Assembly: GCA_936432065.2 (NCBI GenBank) | Contig: OW386289.2 | Span: 37,095,903 to 37,159,902 of the forward strand | Direction: 5' to 3' | Length of the DNA stretch: 64,000 nucleotides | DNA from: Rutpela maculata | Taxonomy: Eukaryota; Arthropoda; Insecta; Coleoptera; Cerambycidae | Shown here: positions 32,111 to 43,216 of the stretch, piece by piece | Layout: each line of letters opens with the position of its first letter | How positions within the stretch are numbered: position 1 is the first letter of the stretch | The notes under the pieces: generated by a model | What the model was told of the DNA's origin: nothing | What the model saw: only the letters and a program-made list of their open reading frames with translations | The model's database searches: none | Translations under genes and position numbers: made by a program

Positions 32111-34708
32111 ATTTTCAGTATATGGTTTCATTCTATCAAAATTTACTTTGGTTTCTTGTTTCGTTTCGAGGTTTAATAAGGTAGCAGAATTTTGAAAAAT
32201 TTCTTTTATTTTAAAAGGACCGTTAAATTTGTTTTGCAATTTGTTTTTGATTTGTGATTCTTTTACGTAAACTAAGTCACCTATTTTGTATTCGGGTCGT
32301 TTTTGGGGAACATTTCTATCAAAGCGAACTTTCGCTTTCTCCTTTTGAGCTTGCGTTCGACTACGGGCTATTTTATAGTAGTGAGATATTCTGTTGTTTA
32401 AATCCCTAACGTATTTGGTTATTAACTCTTTTTGGTTATACAAAGTTTCAGGTGGTCTGTTGGACGTATGTCCAAATACAAGTTCGTATGGGGTGAAACC
32501 GTGTGTTTTATTTACTGAATTGTTATAGCATATTACTGCATATGGTAAAATTGTGAAAGGATGTTCGTTCGGATTTTCAGTTTTATGAATTCTTATCATT
32601 TCAGCTAGAGTAGCATGAAATCTTTCTATGGATCCGTTCGATTGGGGATGTCCTACACTTGAATACGTCAGTTTTATGTCGTAGAGGGTGCAGAGATCTT
32701 TGAGCAAACGGTTGTCAAATTCGCCACCGTAATCGCAATGGATTCTTAGCGGGGTGCCGTAATGTTGAAAGTATAACAACAAGGTATTTACGACGGATTT
32801 TGCGGATTTGTCCGGGACTGCATAGGCTTGTGTAAATTTAGTTAACTCGTCGCGAATAGTTAAAGCGTAATTTCGAGTTGGGAATTCAAATAAATCGATA
32901 TTAATTCTTTCGAATGGTGTTCTTGGGGTTTCTGTGACGACTAGAGGGTTATTAAGGTTTTTCCGGCATACTTTAGTCTTTTGGCAAGTTTCGCAATTTT
33001 TTATAAAATTTTCAACGTCTTTAGTTAGACCTTGCCAAGTGTATTTTTCTCTGATTCTTCTAATCGTTTCATTTATTCCGCGATGTAGATTATTTTTACC
33101 AAAATGATTTTGCTCCAATATAATTGGAATTTCATCTTCGTCGGCAGTTCTGACGATATCTTGACAAATTACTACTTTTAAGTCTTTTTCTGCAAAAATG
33201 AATGATAGGATTTCAAGTATGGGGAGGTCTAAATTATTTTCGACAAAGTATGTCTTAGAGAGGTCTAGGACATCTTGATTTTTAAATAATACCAAAAATA
33301 GATGTTCAATTACAGATTCGATATCAAAAGGTAGAGGGATGATAAAATATCTCCTATGTCTGACTGTTTTGCTCGATACAATATTGATTTTATCGTTATG
33401 AAATTCGGGGTTTTCTTCGAATATGTCCTCGATAATTTTGTGATGTAAGCCTTGTAAGTTATTTTGTTGGAAGAAGGTTATAATATCTTTATGTTCTCGG
33501 TATAAGAGTTGTTTGTTTGAGGCTTTGATTTTTGAATAGTCTATTAAAGATGTTGTTTTATATAGGTTGGTGAAAGTTTCAAATTCTCGAGAAATTTGTT
33601 CGTTAGTGATTTCGTTGTTATCGTCTGGGTTTTCGTCGTCGTCTGACTCTTCGTCATTCGCGGCTAGAACCTTTGAATAGAATTTGGAACATTCGGAAAA
33701 ATGATTAATTTTGATTCTGGAAAGTGCGTCCGCGTTCTTATTGATTTTACCGGGTTTATAAATTATTTCATAGTCGTACTCTTCTAATTTGAGTCGCCAA
33801 CGGGCAAGTCTACTTCCTGGATCTTTTATAGAGAATAGCCAGGTGAGTGGTCTATGGTCGGTGACAAGCTTGAACTTTCTACCATACAGATATGGTCTAA
33901 AGTGCTTTACACTCCATACTATCGATAAAAGCTCGCGTTCAATCGTTGAATATTTAGTTTCTGCACTGCACAAGGTTCTAGAAGCATAGGCAATGGGTAA
34001 ATCTTTGCCAATAGGCCCCTGGCTCAGCACTGAGCCGACGGCAAATGCGCTCGCATCAGTGGTTAGAACGAAAGGTTCATCAAAGTTAGGGTAGATTAAT
34101 ATCGGAGTTGTCGTTAATGTTTGTTTCAAATTTTGAAAAGAATTTATACAATCATTGTTGAAGAGAAATGGTACGTCTTTTTGTAGTAGTTTTGTTAAGG
34201 GCTTGGTTATCTTGGAGAAATTAGGGATAAAGCGCCTATAATATCCGGCTAAGCCTAGAAATGATTTAATTTCTTTTTGATTTTTTGGTTGAGGGAAATT
34301 TAGAATAGCGTCAACTTTCGAAGGATTCGGTTTTACGCCGTCTTTTGTAATGAGATGTCCTAAATAAGCGACTTCTTTGCGGAGAAACTCGCATTTGTCG
34401 GGTTGAATTTTGAGATTGGCTTTCTGTAATCTTTTGAAAACTTCTGTTAATCGAGAAATATGCTCGTGAATAGTAGGGGAGTAAACAATAATATCGTCCA
34501 TGTAGACGAGACATCGTTCATTTTGGATACCTAATAAAATGTTATCCATCACTCTTTGAAATGTTGATGGAGCATTTTTAAGTCCAAAAGGCATTCTTAC
34601 GAATTCAAAATGACCATTTTCAACTGTGAAAGCAGTTTTCTGAATATCTTTCGCATCAATCTCGATTTGGTGATTTGGTTGAAGTCCAAAGTTGTAAAAT
34701 ATTGACAT
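32108..34708 (-). pseudogene. pol: Errantivirus pol, distal part: RT, RNase H, integrase
   Basis: An open frame of 866 codons lacks a normal start because it is the downstream part of pol after a frame break near 34,665. Within this frame: RT palm motif YMDD at residues 69-72, RNase H (TTDAS at 216-220 and LVTDHRPLTW at 281-290), integrase zinc-binding HHCC (about 535-575, CETC), integrase core Asp 605, Asp 659 and Glu 695 (35 residues between the last two), and a C-terminal GPF-type segment. The frame ends at YTEN stop next to the env acceptor. All catalytic residues visible here are kept. The break sits between the LDF and HQIE motifs of the RT fingers/palm, so no continuous Pol can be made from this copy. 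Confidence 0.92.
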
Positions 34709-36046
34709 TTGCCTAATTGATCGAGGAGGTCGGAAATATTGGGTAGCGGGTATTTATCGTCAATAGTCAGTTCGTTAAGTTTTCTGTAGTCCACTACAAC
34801 TCGCCATTTTTGTTTACCGGAGGCGTCGAGTTTTTTAGGTACAACCCAAACTGGAGAGGACCAGGGAGAAATCGAAGGTCTAATGATGCCTTGATCAAGC
34901 ATATTAGAGACTTGTGTTTTGACTTCCTCTTTATGAATATGAGGGTAGCGATATGATTTTGTAAAAACCGGTTTTGAATCGTTCGTATCAATGGAATGCT
35001 TAATTTCGTTAGTAAAAGTTAAATTGTCTCCTTCCAAATAGAATATATCTTGAAAGTCTAAACAAAGCTGCGTTACTATTTCGGCCTCTTCTTCGTTTAG
35101 ATGATCCAAGCGCAATTCGTTCCTAATTTCGAAGGATCTGTCCGTCTGTAGGTGTGAGTCAGAATTTTGAGTGTTTAAATTGAAAATTGATTTGAATTTT
35201 TGTACTGGCTCTAGTTTTATGTTAGAAAAATTTACCGTTTTTGGTATTGCATTCGCGTTTATAATTGAGGTTAAAAATTCTCCATTGCTATCGATTTTGA
35301 CAATAGCATTTGGTAAGCGTACTTTCTCGTTTTCCTGGGCTAACAGTATAGCCTCGGTATTTCGCAGGTTACATTTTAGTTTACAAATTTTTTCCATGCG
35401 AGGTTCGATAGAAATTAAATTTTTGATATTGCCTAAATTTGGATTTTGGTTTTTGATGTTAGAGTTACTAGTTGGTTGTACAGGTAAATTTACTGTAGTT
35501 TCTTCAGTGACCTTAAATAATGGTACGGTTTTAAAATTTGTGACTAGTTGTTTATTTTTAAAGTCTACTTGGCATTCGTAATGTTCTAAAAAGTCTGCGC
35601 CTAATAATCCATCGAAATCTATATCTAGATTATAGATATAAACTTTGTGTGACTCATTTGAAAAGGGGATGAGAACAGATTCGTTGATATAGATTTTTTT
35701 GATCAGTGATACCCTGTATGATTACATTTTCAGGAGATCTACGTCTGTAATTTTCAGCTGTTTTAGGTTTAAAAATTGATATGCCTGCACCTGTGTCAAT
35801 TAAGATTTTAAATTTACCAGTTGCGTCTTTCATATAATAGAGATTTTTTGAGTTTACGGTTAATAGGGTATGAGAAAGTGTATTTACATGAACGTCTGTT
35901 CTGGGAAATTCAGCATTGGGTCGAAACTGTCGTTTAGGTTCATAGTTTGTATTTGGGTTTCTAGTTCCGTAATCGGTTCGAATTGGTCTGTTTGTTGCGT
36001 TGGAGTATCCGTGGGGTACTCCGGATCTAAGCGAAAATCCTGAGGA
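34597..36046 (-). pseudogene. pol: Errantivirus pol, proximal part: protease and RT N-terminus
   Basis: Pol opens near 36,046 in the -1 frame relative to gag and overlaps gag by about 160 bp, so expression by -1 ribosomal frameshifting is likely. The aspartic protease active site LIDTGAG is seen near 35,790 and the second conserved strand (GLLGADFLE) near 35,600. Between them, at a run of seven T (plus strand) near 35,700, the frame breaks. The following frame (to 34,597) carries the RT N-terminus with PWSSPVWVVPKK, WRVVVDYRKLN and YPLPNISDLLDQL, up to LDF, where the second break occurs. One break lies in a homopolymer, so a sequencing or assembly error should be considered. Confidence 0.88.
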
Positions 36047-37290
36047 TTAGCAGTATAATCCTCGTATTGCTCGTTCTGAGAATTAGCGGTATAATTCTCC
36101 TGGATATTTTGATTGGTTTCAAAATTATAATTTTCATATGATTCATTTTGACTTTGGCAATTTTGATAATTGTCGAAAGAGTAGTCATCGTATTGGTTAT
36201 AATCACATTGGTTTTCGTAAGGTTCATAATTTAGATGATGAGCCTTTTGTTGATTGAAACGGTTGAAATTCGGGTTAGGCTGAATAGCGGATGGTCGTTG
36301 TTGTGTGAAGTTAGGGTTCGGTCTTATGGCTGAGGGCCTGTTTTGCTGTGGTTGATTTGGTTGGCCGTTTTGAGGGAATGTCCTCTGGATAAATTGATTG
36401 TTTTGTGAAAAGTTTTGGAAACTTGAATTTCCTGGGTAATTTGGTCGTTGGAAATTTTGCGAAGTTGACGGCATTGTTTGCGATTGTTGCCTTGTGCGGC
36501 ATTCGCTTATGACATGTCCATTGCGTTTGCAAAATGAACAGAATTTTTGTTGGAAATTTGAAATGGGTCGTTTTTGTTGTAAAGTGGGATTTTTGACCGG
36601 ACTATTTTTCGGAAATTTCTGTTGTTCGAAATAGGAGAGTTGTAGCTCTCTACGAATTCTGCTTACGGCTTTCAGTATGCTAGGAGGATTGCTAGCACGT
36701 ATGATGCGGCCTAAATTCGGTTCTAAGCCTGTTAATAAATTGTTTAAGGTCATCGTTTCGATGAGATCTGATTGTGCAGCTCTTTGCGTTGTGGTTAAAT
36801 TTTGCTTTTGCACTGCGGCGTGCATTTTAGCATTGTGCGTTTGTAAACGCGAAATAAATGTTAGAGCGGATTCACCTGGCAATTGGTGAATGCGCTGCAG
36901 GTCCTGAATTAGGGCCGTTAAATCTCGAGAATCTCCAAAATGAGTTTCTAAAAGTGCTTTTATTTCTGGCCATGTGCCAGGGTTACGCGAATTTATTAAT
37001 TCGGCAGCTTTGCCTTTTAATTTATTTTTTATGTGGACGGTCAAAAGAATTTTTTGATCTCCAATTGCCATGCTTTGGGCGCAATGACAGGAATTTAAGA
37101 ATGTTTGTAAATTTATGGCATTGCCATCGAATTCAGGTATTAGAGAAAATATCTCAGAGAGCTTGTAAGGCTCAATTTGCTCTGGTTGAGGTTGTTGTTG
37201 TTGTTGTTGTAGTTGTTGCTGTTGTAGTTGTTGTTCGGTTGGTGCCGGTGGCACTGGTTGAACTGGCTCTGGTTGAGCTCTATCTGGCAT
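35884..37290 (-). CDS. gag: Errantivirus Gag
   Basis: 468 codons, ATG at 37,290, 0.55 kb downstream of the primer site. The N-terminus is Pro/Gln-rich with a long poly-Gln stretch (residues 19-33). Residues 41-220 hold the capsid-like region (FDGNAINLQTFL, LPGESALTFISRLQ). A zinc knuckle of CX2CX4HX4C form (CSFCKRNGHVISEC) is at 251-264. The C-terminal third is Asn/Gln/Tyr-rich and repetitive, ending with an acidic tail. Gag forms the particle core and binds RNA. No stop or frameshift is visible. The valine-rich plus-strand frame over the poly-Gln codons is a shadow. Confidence 0.92.
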   Translation of the reverse strand: MPDRAQPEPVQPVPPAPTEQQLQQQQLQQQQQQPQPEQIEPYKLSEIFSLIPEFDGNAINLQTFLNSCHCAQSMAIGDQKILLTVHIKNKLKGKAAELINSRNPGTWPEIKALLETHFGDSRDLTALIQDLQRIHQLPGESALTFISRLQTHNAKMHAAVQKQNLTTTQRAAQSDLIETMTLNNLLTGLEPNLGRIIRASNPPSILKAVSRIRRELQLSYFEQQKFPKNSPVKNPTLQQKRPISNFQQKFCSFCKRNGHVISECRTRQQSQTMPSTSQNFQRPNYPGNSSFQNFSQNNQFIQRTFPQNGQPNQPQQNRPSAIRPNPNFTQQRPSAIQPNPNFNRFNQQKAHHLNYEPYENQCDYNQYDDYSFDNYQNCQSQNESYENYNFETNQNIQENYTANSQNEQYEDYTANPQDFRLDPEYPTDTPTQQTDQFEPITELETQIQTMNLNDSFDPMLNFPEQTFM

Positions 37291-37826
37291 TTTGCTTTTT
37301 TGTATTTAAATATTATTTGGACAGAAATTGGTTGCGTATCAGCAGTATGATACGATCTTAAATTAAATTAAAATTAGCTTGTTACGTTGCGTGCGTAAAT
37401 GGATTGTATATTAGCTGTATAATACACAATGTTTCGTATTTGCAGTATAATACGAAAATAAATAAACTTAAAATTAAATGAACTTGTTTCGTTGCGTTTG
37501 TAAAGGAATGGATTTCACTTTGACAATAGAACTGGCTTTGTGCGCCGAGTGTATTAGCAGTATAATACACTTTTAATAAAATAAGTTGCGAAAAATAATA
37601 AAATAATAAAATGGTACGAGATGATTCTTAAAATGACTTACGTTAGTTTCGTTTCCATGGGTAGGTTCTTCGTCCGTCAAGGGATTGGGATCCGCCACCA
37701 CCAGTGAGGAAGGTCTCCTTGTTCTCGTAGATGTACACGTACTAGTTAGGCACCTTCTGAAGATGTTCTCCTTGTTCTCTTACGCTTCACTACCAGTTAG
37801 GCTTCTTGTTCTGATGATGTTTACGG
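37291..37826 (-). promoter_or_regulatory. Errantivirus leader with repeated motif
   Basis: The untranslated leader between primer site and gag contains four copies of a GTATTATACTGC-type motif (minus strand), at 37,342-37,353, 37,414-37,425, 37,442-37,453 and 37,557-37,568, two of them with one or two changes. They are part of an imperfect repeat of about 110 bp that also contains GTTGCGT(G/T)(C/T)GTAAA. Nearer the primer site, GTTCTCCTTGTTCTC-like units are repeated (37,705-37,785). In gypsy the equivalent region is an insulator; whether this one binds anything is unknown. Confidence 0.55.
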
Positions 37827-37844
37827 ATCCTACCGACTGCGCCA
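37827..37844 (-). promoter_or_regulatory. Primer binding site, tRNA-Ser type
   Basis: The minus strand reads TGGCGCAGTCGGTAGGAT one base after the 5' LTR. It is complementary to the 3' end of insect tRNA-Ser (CGACTGCGCCA), as in 17.6 and 297, and unlike gypsy itself, which uses tRNA-Lys. Confidence 0.88.
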
Positions 37845-37845
37845 A

Positions 37846-38208
37846 TGTTAGATCACGGTTTACATGAGTGACTTTTTAAAAAGATTTATTTACTTAATTG
37901 GAGCCAACGTTGGCTCTTGGAGAAGGAATAATACAATAATTAGAAGTGTTTCATTCTAAGTGAGTTTAATAACTGATTCAACAAAGCGTGTTTAGTCATA
38001 TTTATAACATACAGAACCTGAGTAAGCAAAATATATAACAAAGGAATTGCAGTTCTGCAGTCTGCACAAGTTATGAGAAACAAAGGTGTAATATGATATC
38101 TTGAAGATAAGCAATTAATAAGAGAAGCTGTTATCGTGAAATACGATATACCTGTGAAGGTTTATTATGGCTAAGTCGCAATAAGATAGCGTGTAATATT
38201 ATATAACA
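37846..38208 (-). repeat. Errantivirus 5' LTR
   Basis: 363 bp, TGTTAG to ATAACA on the plus strand, identical by eye to the other LTR except for one edge base. It drives minus-strand transcription of the element. It joins piggyBac sequence directly at 38,209. Confidence 0.95.
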
Positions 38209-39030
38209 TACATATAACATGGAAATTTATGCTGGGAAAAATTTAGACCAAGACATCCACTAGTACAGTAATGAGACTTTGTGAACCGATACTGAATTTG
38301 CGCAGAACTCTTGTGACCGATAATTGGTACACAAGCGCAAATTTAGCCAAGCAATTGACCAGTAATCAAATACATTCAGTCGGTACTCAGCGAAAAAATA
38401 GATCATTGTTAGCCAAAAGATAAAATATGGCGAAGTAGTCGGAATGGAAGATGATCATGGAATATCAGTAGTAAAATGGAGGGATAAGAGAGAGGTACTC
38501 ATGCTATCAACAAGACATACTGATTCAACAGTTGAAATAAAAACACGAACAATAACAAAGAGATTATGGAAGCCTATGATGCAGGAAATTCTGCAGTAGA
38601 CCTTTCCGACAAAATGACAGAGTATCAAATTCCTCTAAGAAAGAGTCTCAAATGGTACCGTAAATTAGCTATTGAGATTATTTTGAACACCCCAATTGTC
38701 AACTCATAGATTCTGTACAAAGCCACGTCATATTATGAAACATTTTGGACTTTTGTAAAGCAATTACGTATGAACTCTGTCAAGCAAGGGCACCTCCAGC
38801 AAAGGCTGAAAATACACTTAAAGAAAGGCAACATACTCCCACTTCCTCCAAAGGCAAACGAAGACATCATGAAATAGGCGTCCGAAACTACAAGAGAAGA
38901 AAAATAAAGCAGGAGAAAGGATAGAGAGTTGCTTAGAAAGAAAAAGGTACGGACATATTGCAAAGCTTCCGATAAGAAACTTCCAATATGCTTGCAATGT
39001 TTTCATAAAATCCATAAATATGATCATTAG
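38209..39030 (+). pseudogene. piggyBac transposase, 3' part
   Basis: Coding resumes with YNMEIYAGKN. LVTDNWYTSANLAKQL carries the second catalytic-Asp region and SVGTQRKNRS follows. After several frame changes come NSAVDLSDKM, the third Asp region, and PLRKSLKWYRKLAIEIILNT. A basic region is followed by a Cys-rich end, CKASDKKLPICLQCFHKIHK, and a stop at 39,028-39,030. All family landmarks after the insertion point are present, though not in one frame. This shows that the errantivirus and hairpin element sit inside one piggyBac gene. Confidence 0.9.
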
Positions 39031-40945
39031 TACTTATCTCAGTTACCAGAATTACTAATTTTGTTTTGATTCGATATTGAAATATTTTTTAAAGAATTTT
39101 AAAACTTTATGTTTTTTGTATATTACCTTAGATACATGCAACTTTTCTGAAACGAACAATTTTCGAAAAATCGGTGTTTTTCGAGATATTTGAATTTCAA
39201 TATAATTTTTTTAAGTATAAGAATGGCCAAAACCTTTTTTAAAATAAATTTTGGGCGATAAGTCTTTTGAGACATTTTTCATAGTGAATCAGGCTCTGAT
39301 TTACATAGTAATTAATTAAACAAAGGACCACGCCAAATTCTTATGCAAATTGGGTTTCGGCGAATATGGCTGAAACTTTGTGAAAAGGTAGTTTAGGGGG
39401 AGCTGATCAAAAGTTCTCATGGGCCAAACCCTAAAATCTAGTTTGCATCCTTCACGGGACAGGAAAGCTCAACAGATACGTTCATCTGTTAACCTTCCTT
39501 GTCCCGTGGAGGTCGCAGACTAGATTTTAGAGAGTTTGGCCCATGAGAACTTTTTATCAGCACCCCCAGCACATTTTCACAGTTTCAGCCAAATTATTAT
39601 TATTTAGTCACTAATTTTTTTTCCTTTAGAGCCACACTCACAGCTAATTAGGTGTGTATTAGGTTAGGATTTCTGTTTTTACTTTGACATATATTCCTTA
39701 TGATGAAAATCAATTTCTATAAGGATTTGACGAGGTTCTTTATTTTAAAACATAAAATAACTTTTTTTTTTAAGTAAAACAAAGGTAGCTGCAACTGCTA
39801 TTTGGAAATAAAAGATATTGGCATTTCTGTTTATTGTTTCTATCTCATGTGTATATTGCATGTTCGACTGAATTTTATACTGTAAATTGTAGACGTATGG
39901 TTACATTTGAAAAAAAAAAATGCGATTTGGAATGTAATTCCCCATTTCATGCACCTCACTTTAACGTTTCTGGGATCGAACATTTTTTTGCATTGTAACA
40001 TCAATTTGTAAAATAACCATTTTTACTCAAAACTGAAGTCGAGAGTTTTAGGGTGGCACATTCAGTATATATATTTTATACTGAAAATCCAAATGTTGGC
40101 GTAAAATTCTGAAAAAATTCCTATACCATTATTGAACTTAAGTAAACACTTTTTGACTCATGCACTTTTTCCACAAAATGGTTTAATAGTAAAACATTCT
40201 TGAATATCTAAAATGACATGAATTATCTAGTTTTAACAATGTATCTCAAAAACAGTTCATTTTTTAATGTCACGCTCATGGAGACTTTTAAACACGCCAA
40301 AATCTATGACATCAAAATTTTAACGAATTTGACTGAAATCATTTTTCCATAAGAAATAAAAACTGTTAAAATTTCGACTAAATATTCTTTATAGACTGCT
40401 CAGAACTTGAAAAATAAATTTAATATAAACAAGTATATAGTAATATATAAACAAGTAGAAGTAGATGGCCGATTATGAAAATATGTTTGATTAAAATTTT
40501 GCTAGAGTACCACACAATTTACTTTTACGTGTTGCCCATGAGATTAAGTTCACAGACAATGTTTTTTTATTTTCATTGTTCAAATAGGTATTCGTAGTCG
40601 GCAACGCCCGTCTGCAACGTTCACTCCTTTCGTAAGTCTTATAAAAAAAATTATATATTACCTAATATACGTAAAATATGTTCGAAACTGAGAATCACAC
40701 TGTATATTACAGTTTGGATATATTTTGCATCTTCTTAGCTGCTTAATTAAAAACCTTAGTGATATTTTGTTCTGAAATTATAATAAAATATAGTTTAATT
40801 TAAACGTGATAGTTTACACGCCTCGCGGTCATTGGTGTTTTAAATTTGTGACCTTTTGGTCCAACTATGCATCGTATTTAACATCTGTGGTAAATCGTAT
40901 CAGTATTTTTTTCCATTTTCTCTCAAAATAAATAGTGTCACTATC
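39031..40945. other. Non-coding stretch containing one hairpin element
   Basis: AT-rich; apart from the palindrome at 39,366-39,591 no gene, repeat end or RNA gene was recognised. The expected piggyBac right end was not seen. Confidence 0.4.
39366..39591. mobile_element. 226-bp hairpin MITE
   Basis: TGGCTGAAACTTTGTGAAAA at the left is mirrored by TTTTCACAGTTTCAGCCA at the right. The arms continue through AAAAGTTCTCATGGGCCAAA and TCTAGT, about 100 bp each, with a loop around ACAGATACGTTCATCTG. Confidence 0.85.
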
Positions 40946-41192
40946 TGTCCGAGTGATAAAACATTAATATGGTATAAAATTATTAATAAAGCTAACACAG
41001 ATCTCTGTGGAACTCCAAGATCACTTATCTTTGCTGCACTTTTATTCATATCGTCATACATTTTCGGCATTGTGGGAAGACCACTTTAAAATATCATCTT
41101 TAAAGCCAAGACGTTCCAGTTTTTCCTTTGAAAACTCAGGTCGGGTATAAGCAGCCAAAGGCTTCTAATAAATCAAGCAAATATTGCGCCTA
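40946..41192 (-). pseudogene. Decayed LINE reverse-transcriptase fragment
   Basis: Minus-strand pieces in different frames, in RT order: LLDLLEAFGCL (domain A, near 41,165), KLERLGFKDDILKW (near 41,115) and GVPQRSVLALLIILYHIN (domain B, near 41,010, normally GVPQGSVLGPLLF). There are several frameshifts. The fragment stops where the 41,201 repeat begins. No FADD box survives. Family within the non-LTR elements cannot be told. Confidence 0.5.
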
Positions 41193-41200
41193 TTGCTTTT

Positions 41201-41690
41201 ACTTCCACATCCAGTGGAAGTATAGTAACGACAAAAAAATAATTTTTTTTTATTGTTTAAATAGGTTTAGAATGTCATGAAACGTCGAGATTTTAAGTTT
41301 AAGCGAAAAAAAAACTGTCTAACTTTTTTTGTGCGCACGTTTATTCTGGAACCGTTTAAGAATTGACTTGAAATTTGGTACACGTATATACTTTAACGAG
41401 GTCTGGAACTAGATTATATTTTCATCTCGTTCCGTCTAAAGGTGGGGGGGGGGGTAAATTAGGGTAAATGGGGGTAAATAGGTAAATCAAGCAGGTAAGA
41501 GTCCATAAAATTGGTATTTAGTATATACAAGAGAAGCTAAGGTCCCAAACAATTTTTTGGCATTATCCACCCTTCGGCCACCCCCATTACCACCCCCACC
41601 TCATTATTAAAGGGGATGCAAAAAATTGTGACTGTGTGTACAAGAACCAAAAACCTCAAAATATTTTTTTTTACTTCTTTCTTTCCAAAT
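41201..41690 (+). mobile_element. 'acttccac' repeat, copy 1 (3'-truncated)
   Basis: Starts with the hairpin ACTTCCACATCCAGTGGAAGT followed by ATAGTAACGACAAAAAA and TAGAATGTCATGAAACGTCGAG, as in the copies at 43.2, 60.0 and 63.3 kb. Homology is lost after AATATTTTTTTTTACTTC near 41,680, so the 3' end is missing. Confidence 0.75.
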
Positions 41691-43216
41691 GTATAACTCT
41701 TCCAGATAGCTTTAGCTGTGGGTGTGTGGTGGGGTGTGCAGTGTTTATTTTAATATACATAGGTAAAGTTTAGCTAGCGGCTAGATAGATACTTTGTTTT
41801 ACGTAACTTTTCCAATAATCATACTCACGTTGGTTCGGACTGTGATAATTGTATAGTTGGAAAAATGGACTTTTCAATAACGGTTTCTGTTCTGGCCACA
41901 GAGACTTTTTTTTACTACTGCGAATGCAGAATTGCCAGCCGAAGCGGTATGTTCACATAAGCAATTTAAATTTCCATTTGTTTTTTTTTCAATTTTGAGC
42001 ATCGTGACAAACCAATAATTCGAGTAAGTTCTCAAACGGCAAAAATACAAAATTATATTATGATTAAAGTGTTATTGCTACGTAATTCTTGTACCTTGTT
42101 CTATTTTCTGAAAAGATTTTCTAAATATTTATATCAAGATGTATTTCTAGGTTCAATTTCAATAAAATTCACCATGAATATACACATTTTAAGTTATCGA
42201 AGTTGATTATTTTACAAATTAAAATTTTGGCTTATTTATGTTGATATTTTATAAACAAAAGTACAAATAAAAATTTAATTGGCATAGGAGATTCTCATCA
42301 AAAAGTATAAATATGCTTATTGCTTATATCGTAAAATATAAATATTATACAGTGTGTCCCCGGATTGAGTTTGCGATAGGTGTAATATACAAAAAAAAAA
42401 AAAAAATTAGTACGGCTTTCAATTTCTGCAGTCTTGGTCTGCTTGACGTAAAATGGATTTTTTACCAAATTTCAGTTAAAATGTGATCTAACTCGCGGAG
42501 TTAATCTAAGAAGAAAATAAATGAAAATAAATCATTGTAGGTAAACTGGTCTTTCTGTTAATTTTACGGAAAAATTCTAGAATAGGGTGACTCGGGAGGA
42601 AAGGGTCGTACTTTGCTACAAGATAGAGAACAGAGGTGAGCTTAAATTACAATATAATACTGACTAAAGGGAAACCGCTTTCGAAATACAAACTCCCTGT
42701 TTTATACAATTTTCGTCTCGCCATATATATATATCTGTAATGCATAAACGGAATCAAATGAAATTGTGTGTTTGGTTACAGTACATATCTAGAATATAAA
42801 ATATCAGGACCGGGCCAAGAATAAAAATATTTTTTAAATTATTCATAGAAAACAACACACTGTATAGTGTATACTGTATAAACATTTTTTGGAACCATTA
42901 ATCATTTAAGAAAGTAAATAAATTAAATTGAGGAAAATTCAATCACTTCTTTTCTAGATGAAAAATTGAGAGAAAAATCAATCCAGGCAGTAACAGACTA
43001 CTGTAATCGTTGGGGGTAATATTTAATTTTTATTATTTTGTTAAATTTATTAATTTCACATTCATTACAAAATATTTTTATTAGATGTGTAATACGAATA
43101 AAAAATAATGAAAAAAAAACTGCAGCTACGGAAAGCTGCTGGAACCTCCCCACCCGGTGGATCTTTGAAGCCGAAAAGAGCACTAAAAAATATGAACGAT
43201 CTCATTTAATTATATT
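41691..43216. other. Non-coding stretch with a MITE-end fragment
   Basis: At about 42,350-42,400, TACAGTGTGTCCCCGGATTG followed by GCGATAGGTG resembles the termini of the 3,397-4,135 palindrome. A (TA)n run is near 42,727. No gene recognised. Confidence 0.45.

Larger units (their letters stand above)
29659..38208 (-). mobile_element. Gypsy-type errantivirus (endogenous insect retrovirus), 8.55 kb
   Basis: The element has two 363-bp LTRs, a tRNA-Ser primer site, gag, pol and env on the minus strand. It belongs to Ty3/gypsy Errantiviridae by the order gag-pol-env, the env fusion protein and the 17.6/297-like primer site. The LTRs look identical by eye apart from the first base of the left copy (G for T at 29,659), which argues for recent insertion. 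It landed inside the piggyBac transposase gene: coding sequence stops at GGY near 28,768 and resumes with YNMEIYAGKN at about 38,213. A target duplication can no longer be read because the left junction was altered. gag and env are open; pol has two frame breaks, so this copy alone should not mobilise. Confidence 0.95.
27188..39030 (+). mobile_element. piggyBac-like transposon, interrupted by two insertions
   Basis: A candidate left end is TTAA (27,188-27,191) followed by CACGTTGACTGCCATGAG; TTAA is the obligatory piggyBac target. A piggyBac transposase gene follows and is cut near 28,768 by a hairpin element and an errantivirus, resuming near 38,209. I did not find the mirrored TGGCAGTCAACGTG right end before 39,300, so the right boundary given is the transposase stop codon. 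Confidence 0.6.

Noticed and set aside
36677..37361. Plus-strand frames opposite gag, one rich in valine
   Set aside because: They are antisense shadows of the gag poly-Gln and capsid codons.
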